A stretch of DNA of 64,000 nt from Pontiella sulfatireligans (GTDB lineage Bacteria; Verrucomicrobiota; Kiritimatiellia; Kiritimatiellales; Pontiellaceae), in assembly GCF_900890705.1 (NCBI RefSeq), contig NZ_CAAHFH010000001.1, forward strand, positions 2,046,001-2,110,000. Direction: 5' to 3'. Positions 59,659-64,000 of this stretch are shown piece by piece. The translations under genes were made by a program, and so were the position numbers. Positions within the stretch are counted from its first letter, which is position 1. The number at the start of each line of letters is the position of its first letter. The notes under the pieces were generated by a model. That model was given only the letters and a program-made list of their open reading frames with translations, was not told the origin of the DNA and ran no database searches.

Positions 59659-59676
59659 ATATGCGTATACGCATAT
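59659..59676. promoter_or_regulatory. Perfect 18-bp palindrome upstream of the IS genes
   Basis: ATATGCGTATACGCATAT lies 24 bp before the DUF6788-like ATG, 17 bp after a possible -35 (TTGTTT, 59637-59642). It could be an operator that limits transposase expression. Confidence 0.45.
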
Positions 59677-59699
59677 TCAAAAAAAGGAGCGCGGCGGGG

Positions 59700-59999
59700 A
59701 TGGATGAAGTCGAAAAATTGAGGACACGACGCGATGTGCTGTTGAAGGAAATAGGTGAAGCGCCGCTTTGGGTGAACGGGTCGGTTGTTGAAACGACCCG
59801 AAAGACCTGCGGCAAGGAGAGCCCGTTCTACTACCTCTCCCATAGCATCAGGGGAAAAAACAAGATTACCTACATCTCGGCGGCGCATCTAAACCAATTC
59901 AAGGCGGCAGCGGCCCAGGGGGCAAGGATAAGGCTGCTGCACAACGAACTGAGCACGATAAACATGAAATTGATCAAGAAGGGAGGCCACGATGATTAA
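59700..59999 (+). CDS. DUF6788-like small protein carried by the IS
   Basis: A 99-residue protein starting MDEVEKLRTRRDVLLKEIG. A coiled-coil-like N-terminus is followed by VNGSVVETTRKTCG, a YYLS/GKNKITYIS block and a helical end, the pattern of DUF6788 proteins often found beside transposases. The ATG at 59700 has AAGGAG about 13 nt upstream; a longer reading from 59637 is possible. Its stop overlaps the transposase start by 8 bp, with GGGAGG serving the latter, so the two are coupled. The function is unknown; a DNA-binding or regulatory role in transposition is a guess. Confidence 0.65.
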   Translation: MDEVEKLRTRRDVLLKEIGEAPLWVNGSVVETTRKTCGKESPFYYLSHSIRGKNKITYISAAHLNQFKAAAAQGARIRLLHNELSTINMKLIKKGGHDD

Positions 60000-61361
60000 C
60001 ACCGACAAGTCCAACCGTCTCCTTGCAAGCTTCGGAGAGCTTGTGTCGAAAGAAACCTTCGATATGACGGCCCTAAAAAAAGGGCGTTTTCCAGATCGCG
60101 TGTTTTCCCGCTGGAGGTTGTTCTTTTCTCCCTTGTGCTCGATGCCCAGCAGGGCTTTGGGTGCGGCGTTGCCCGGCTGATCGCCAAACTGTTTGAACTG
60201 GGCATTGTCAGGGAGAGAGACGGGATGCTTCCTGCAAGGGAAGCGAATGATGAGGCATGCGCCAAACTGCCTGCCGATATCGTGCGGCAACTGCACGTGC
60301 ATAGCCATCGGAATGAATATGGAACGAACGGCCGCACATTCCATGGCCTAAAGGTCCTGATACCTGACGGAACCAAGGTTTCGTTCGCCGATACACAGCC
60401 GACAAGGGATAAATACGGAGCGGGGCAGGGTCATTATGTCCAGTCCCAAGCACTCGGCTTCTATGAGTTATCCACCGGTACGTTCGAGGATTTCAGGTTC
60501 GAGCACTGCAACACCCCGGAACGAGCCATTGCCATTGGGCATATGGGTTCGAATGCGACCCGATCCCTGTACATGGCCGATGCAGGGTACAACGGCATGG
60601 CATTCATCGCGATCAGCATGGATAAGAACCATGAATTGCTGATGCCGCTCAAGAACTGCGCACTTGCAAAGAAGTTCCTCAAGGCAAAAAAGCGCTCCGC
60701 TGTCATCGGCATCAAGCTGAGCAAAATCCATTTGGCCAACTATCCAGGCCACCATCATCTTTTGGGGACGTGCATAAAGGTGCGCCTGATCCGAACGCGC
60801 GGCACCTCCAAGCTCCGTTCGCAAGTATTGATTACCACCTTGATTGACGAAGTTGTCTTCGGGTGGCGGGAAGTGACGAAGCTATACCTGCAGCGCTATT
60901 GCGTCGAACTCGCCTTCCGTCACCTGAAGACAAGGATCGGGATTGAGAGAATCCGCAAACGAAAGCTCCTGCGAATTGAACAGCTTCTGTTTGCTGCGAT
61001 CGTACTGTTCAATCTGTCGGCGGCACTCAGGAACAGAATCAGACGCCCCAGCCTTCTTCCTGAAAAGGCAGGGATAAAGCTACACTGCTTCACATTATGC
61101 ATAGAGCTGGTTCATACCTTCCTTCAAGCCGCCCTGGGGCCGCGGCGCGGGATCAGGAAAAAGATGGATTCGAGCCTGAGGGCAATCAGAGGCTGCTGGT
61201 TCATCTATAAGCCATGGCGGGCAGAGCCACGGATTTGCCGCACGCCTCCGTCGGAATTTTCCGTTCAAAAAGGAGCTGAAATGCTAACGGAGGTTGAAAC
61301 AGCGAAATTCCTAAGCGTTGAGTACGAAATACTCGCGCAACAGTACGGCCAAAGGGAGTAA
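59992..61361 (+). CDS. IS4-family DDE transposase, split over two frames (-1 shift at A7)
   Basis: The first frame starts at ATG 59992 (MINTDKSNRLLASFGELV) and reaches CTA AAA AAA GGG. A -1 shift at the A7 run (60075-60081) continues as KKRAFSRSRVFPLEVVLFS and runs to 61361, giving about 456 residues. Catalytic acids fall in LIPDGTKVSFADT and LYMADAGYNG, and the IS4 signature Y-(2)-R-(3)-E-(6)-K is exact in YLQRYCVELAFRHLK. Without the shift the first frame gives only 62 residues. Either programmed frameshifting or a lost A in an A8 run explains this. GGGAGG precedes the ATG. Confidence 0.9.
60075..60081 (+). other. Slippery A7 heptamer in the transposase gene
   Basis: A AAA AAA followed by GGG, in the phase expected for -1 slippage of two Lys tRNAs. 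No clear downstream stem-loop is seen. Confidence 0.55.
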
Positions 61362-61362
61362 A

Positions 61363-61387
61363 AAAATGCTTAACCTCCCTCCCATTA
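61363..61387 (-). repeat. IS right inverted repeat
   Basis: The inverted partner of 59497-59521, ending CCCATTA at 61387, just after the transposase stop. Confidence 0.9.
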
Positions 61388-61397
61388 AGCCCCTCCC
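61388..61397. repeat. IS target-site duplication, right copy
   Basis: AGCCCCTCCC, identical to 59487-59496. Confidence 0.9.
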
Positions 61398-61575
61398 CGG
61401 CCAAACGGTCGAGGTTCGGGGTTTTGATCACCGGATGCCCATCGATGCTCAGCGTTCCTTCCCGTTGGTCGTCGGCCAACAGAAAGAGAATATTCGGCCG
61501 GGCTTTGGCGCAGACTCCGCTGTGGGCCAATAAGCCGAACAATACGGTCAGCACAGCACGATATCGAAGGTGCAT
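61388..61575 (-). pseudogene. Sulfatase, 5' part, cut off by IS insertion
   Basis: This encodes the signal peptide (MHLRYRAVLTVLFGLLAHSGVCA), the metal site RPNILFLLADDQREG and TPNLDRLAGEGL, where the IS interrupts. The ORF then runs into IS sequence until 61201. The start lies 2 bp after the stop of the GH29 gene. With the 3' part (58037-59496) the rebuilt protein is about 550 residues with CMPSR at 75-79. Confidence 0.88.
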
Positions 61576-61577
61576 GC

Positions 61578-62681
61578 CTAGGCCTTGAGCTTTCTGCCGA
61601 CTTCAGCCAGCGTCTTCACATCTTCCGGATGGATGGAGCCGTCCGGCAGCGGGCCGACATTGAGCAGCAGGTTGGCATCCATTTTGTTTGCCTTGCTGAG
61701 CATTTCCATGACCTGATCCGCCGTCTTATGCTTCCCGTCCAAACTTTTGTCGTATCCCCATTTCCAAGGTTGCAGCGTATCGCAGAATTCCAGGGGAACA
61801 TCAGATGTTCCCTTAAAATGACGTTCGGGGGCTTTGAAGTCCTCGGTGCCGATCAGACCCTGTTTATAGGAAACCAGAACCTGAGGCTGCAACGAATGGA
61901 TATGGTCGTAGAGCTCCTGAGTTTCGAACAGATGCAGCTTTCCTTTGCGGGATGCGGGGGTTGCAACCCCGTCAAGCCAGATGCCGCCGACCGGGCCGTA
62001 GTTGGTCAGCAGCTCGGTAATCTGGTTTTTCATGAACTCTACATAAATCTGGAGGTCCTGATCCTCGCCGTATTTATAGAACGGTTCTGGAGAATCATAT
62101 TTCGGCCGGGCGTTGCCTCCCCAGTCCCCGTTGTTGGGCGCATGTGGATGGCGCCAGTCGCGACCGTGTGAGTAGTAGAGGTAAAACCCGAGCCCCTTCT
62201 TCCGGCACTCTTCGGCCAGCTCCGCAACGAGATCCCGTTTGGCCGGTGAGTTGGTGCTCGTGAAGTCCGTGTACTTGGATTCGAAGAGACAGAAGCTGTC
62301 ATGGTGCCGGGTCGTGATGTTGACATATTTCATCCCGGCTTCGAGCGCCATATCGGTGATGAAATCGGCATCGAAGTTTTTCGCCGTGAAGTCGTTTTCC
62401 AGTTTTGCATACTCCCGAACAGGAATTTTACCCTGCAACTGCACCCACTCTCCCCGGCCCAGCAGTGAATATAGACCGTAATGAATAAACAGACCGAATT
62501 TTGCTTCTTTGAAATATTGCAGAGCAGCGGCACGCGGATCTTTTTTATACAGCGCCGCGTAGTCCTTCAAATAGCTGGGAACCGCGCTGTCCCCAAACAC
62601 CGACGGCGACACGGCCAAAGCTGCGGTGGTTGCGGCTCCGCTGCACAGGAGCGATCGACGGTTTATATTTTGAATCGGCAT
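61578..62681 (-). CDS. GH29 alpha-L-fucosidase with Tat-type signal
   Basis: A 367-residue fucosidase beginning MPIQNINRRSLLCSGAATTAALAV: NRRSLL followed by a mild hydrophobic stretch fits a twin-arginine signal, unlike the Sec signals of its neighbours. The core has KFGLFIHYGLYSLLGRGEW (61-79), TTRHHDSFCLFES (123-135) and GGIWLDGVATP with Asp237 as nucleophile. It is shorter than the other two GH29 proteins and lacks the C-terminal beta domain. The ATG at 62681 has AAGGAG about 9 nt upstream. It was probably co-transcribed with the now interrupted sulfatase. Confidence 0.92.
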   Translation of the reverse strand: MPIQNINRRSLLCSGAATTAALAVSPSVFGDSAVPSYLKDYAALYKKDPRAAALQYFKEAKFGLFIHYGLYSLLGRGEWVQLQGKIPVREYAKLENDFTAKNFDADFITDMALEAGMKYVNITTRHHDSFCLFESKYTDFTSTNSPAKRDLVAELAEECRKKGLGFYLYYSHGRDWRHPHAPNNGDWGGNARPKYDSPEPFYKYGEDQDLQIYVEFMKNQITELLTNYGPVGGIWLDGVATPASRKGKLHLFETQELYDHIHSLQPQVLVSYKQGLIGTEDFKAPERHFKGTSDVPLEFCDTLQPWKWGYDKSLDGKHKTADQVMEMLSKANKMDANLLLNVGPLPDGSIHPEDVKTLAEVGRKLKA

Positions 62682-62713
62682 AATAGTTCTCCTTGTTCGA
62701 CATTCAACATTCA

Positions 62714-64000
62714 TCACTCGGCCAGATAGACCCGGTAGAAGGCGTTGGTCTTGTCCATTTCTTCCGTAACTGAAATGGGCGCTCCAGAGCCTGGAATATT
62801 AGTGACCATTAGCCACGGGCCATCCACCAAATCTTCCGTTGCTTCAAGGACGTAGGTCGCACCAATCTGGCCATACCAGCTGAAGCCCAGCTCGGTTCCT
62901 CCCGGCTGAATCTCAAAATCGACATTGCCGATTTCCGTGACCGGCACAATGGGCACGAGCGAAACGCTTTGGATCGCAAACTGCGCATCCCGCTGCGTGT
63001 AGGCGGCAAAATGATAATCCTTCGTCAGATCCAGCGTGGTCGTTCCTGCCGTGGCCGGCGCACCGTCGATGCTGTAGGTAAAACTTCCATCGGCCAAAAC
63101 GGTCAGGTTAAAGGTCTTGTTCGTTCCGGCGGTCACAATCTGCGCATTGCTTAGATTTGTTCTGGAGCCAACGAATCCGGAAAACTGGTTCAGCCCCTGT
63201 TGCGAGCCATCGCCACCGGTTGGACGGGTGGTCAGGCTCATGCCAATGCCTTCCAGGATATTGTCCCCGATAAACAGGCCGTCGAGGTGCGAGGTGGTAT
63301 GCATCAAGCCAAACGAGCCTGAATCGGCGATCTCCGTATTTACGACGCCAATATCATACGTCACATCTAAACTGAATCCGTTGGTGAACGTAAATGCATT
63401 GGCCGTGTAGACCGATGCCCGGTGCGTACCATTACCGGATCCCGAAGCGGTTAAGTTCCCGTCATCCGAAAAGAAAGAGGTGGCAATCGTATGATTCACC
63501 ATGCCCCCGCCCTCGCCGAGGTTCAAGCCGAGTCCATCGTTGTCGAACGAATCCACAAAGCTCGTCGGTTCATTGGTTGGGCTTACCGAAATCGTGACCG
63601 CCGCTTCATTGGAGAGGACGCCATCCGACGCCGCATAGGTAAAATAGTCGTTACCGGTAAAACCTGTAACAGGCGTGTAGGTGAACGAACCGTCGCCCAA
63701 CAAAGCCAACGTGCCGTACGCCACGTCGGCAACCAGCGAAGCCGAGAGCGCATCGTAGTTCAGGTCCATGTCGTTTTCCAATACACCGTCCGCCGCCGGC
63801 ACCGCCAGCGTTTCGCCCTCAAGAATTCCATAGGCATCTTTCACGGCCATCGGAGCCTGAGCACCGAGCCCCGTCGCAGGCCAGTCATCCGTACGGAACG
63901 GCGCGGAGGGCAAGCCATCGCTGTTAACGAGGTTTACCGTGTTCACCGGTGCGGGCGACCAAGCATAGCGAACCGCCACCGGCGCAGGTTCCGAACTTGA
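62714..64000 (-). CDS. C-terminal part of a sialate O-acetylesterase-like protein with cadherin-like and tail domains (partial)
   Basis: Open to the window edge, 428 residues. The first residues, [20 protein letters not shown] and [13 protein letters not shown], match the end of the SASA/CE20 family of carbohydrate O-acetylesterases. A cadherin-like domain ([24 protein letters not shown]) follows, then a LamG-like beta-sandwich ([19 protein letters not shown]) and the tail ending [10 protein letters not shown]. The catalytic serine lies outside the window. The listed GTG-type start near 63979 is not real, since the reading continues upstream. The GH29 gene starts 33 bp downstream, so they form a unit. 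Confidence 0.75.
   Translation of the reverse strand, partial: SSSEPAPVAVRYAWSPAPVNTVNLVNSDGLPSAPFRTDDWPATGLGAQAPMAVKDAYGILEGETLAVPAADGVLENDMDLNYDALSASLVADVAYGTLALLGDGSFTYTPVTGFTGNDYFTYAASDGVLSNEAAVTISVSPTNEPTSFVDSFDNDGLGLNLGEGGGMVNHTIATSFFSDDGNLTASGSGNGTHRASVYTANAFTFTNGFSLDVTYDIGVVNTEIADSGSFGLMHTTSHLDGLFIGDNILEGIGMSLTTRPTGGDGSQQGLNQFSGFVGSRTNLSNAQIVTAGTNKTFNLTVLADGSFTYSIDGAPATAGTTTLDLTKDYHFAAYTQRDAQFAIQSVSLVPIVPVTEIGNVDFEIQPGGTELGFSWYGQIGATYVLEATEDLVDGPWLMVTNIPGSGAPISVTEEMDKTNAFYRVYLAE

Larger units (their letters stand above)
59497..61387 (+). mobile_element. IS4-family insertion sequence (1891 bp)
   Basis: The element has 25-bp terminal inverted repeats (59497-59521 and 61363-61387) with one mismatch, beginning TAATGGG, and 10-bp target duplications (AGCCCCTCCC), a length known for several IS4 subgroups. 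It carries a DUF6788-like ORF and an overlapping transposase in two frames. A CCTCTTC-T-GAAGAGG inverted repeat (59573-59587) and an 18-bp palindrome (59659-59676) lie upstream of the first ORF. It sits inside a sulfatase gene in the opposite orientation. The perfect duplications and near-perfect ends indicate a recent insertion. Confidence 0.95.

Overview
The window looks like part of a Kiritimatiellota (Verrucomicrobia/Planctomycetes superphylum) chromosome, probably from a marine polysaccharide degrader of the Pontiella type. This is inferred from gene content, not from a marker gene. The signs are seven type I sulfatases, three GH29 fucosidases, a GH95 fucosidase, large multi-domain secreted proteins with MAM, LamG, discoidin and beta-trefoil modules, a shared C-terminal tail, and a planctomycete-like Ser/Thr kinase. 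There are no SusC/SusD genes, transporters, tRNAs, rRNAs or CRISPR arrays.

Layout. 1-81 is the last 26 codons of an ECF-type sigma factor. An inverted-repeat element follows (93-321), then a membrane Ser/Thr kinase on the minus strand. 2.5-9.5 kb holds sulfatase, beta-helix enzyme, GH29 and sulfatase genes on mixed strands. From about 30.8 kb down to 9.9 kb, nine minus-strand genes are packed tightly: GH29, sulfatase with TSP3 repeats, two GH30-like glycosidases, sulfatase, M60 metallopeptidase, GH95, sulfatase and GH2 beta-galactosidase. From 57.8 kb down to 31 kb a second minus-strand series encodes an M60 peptidase with MAM and tail domains, a beta-strand-repeat protein, a GH36-like enzyme, two giant GH128-like proteins, a GH30-like protein, a modular esterase, a LamG glycosidase and a sulfatase with a discoidin domain. 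At 58-61.6 kb a sulfatase gene is split by an IS4-family element with 10-bp target duplications. The right edge holds a Tat-type GH29 and the C-terminal part of a sialate O-acetylesterase-like protein.

How the genes could work together (inference). Sulfatases would remove sulfate esters, GH29 and GH95 would remove alpha-L-fucose, GH2 and the GH36-like enzyme would remove galactose, and the esterases would remove acetyl groups. GH30-, GH128- and beta-helix-type enzymes would cut backbones. The two M60 peptidases suggest that part of the substrate is glycoprotein. Nearly all products have export signals, so digestion would occur outside the cytoplasm or at the surface.

The most unusual signal is a 15-bp palindromic motif, TTCCA-N5-TGGAA. 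I count 16 exact copies, where fewer than 0.1 would be expected by chance. They lie inside unrelated genes in all three reading frames, and one lies in an intergenic terminator.
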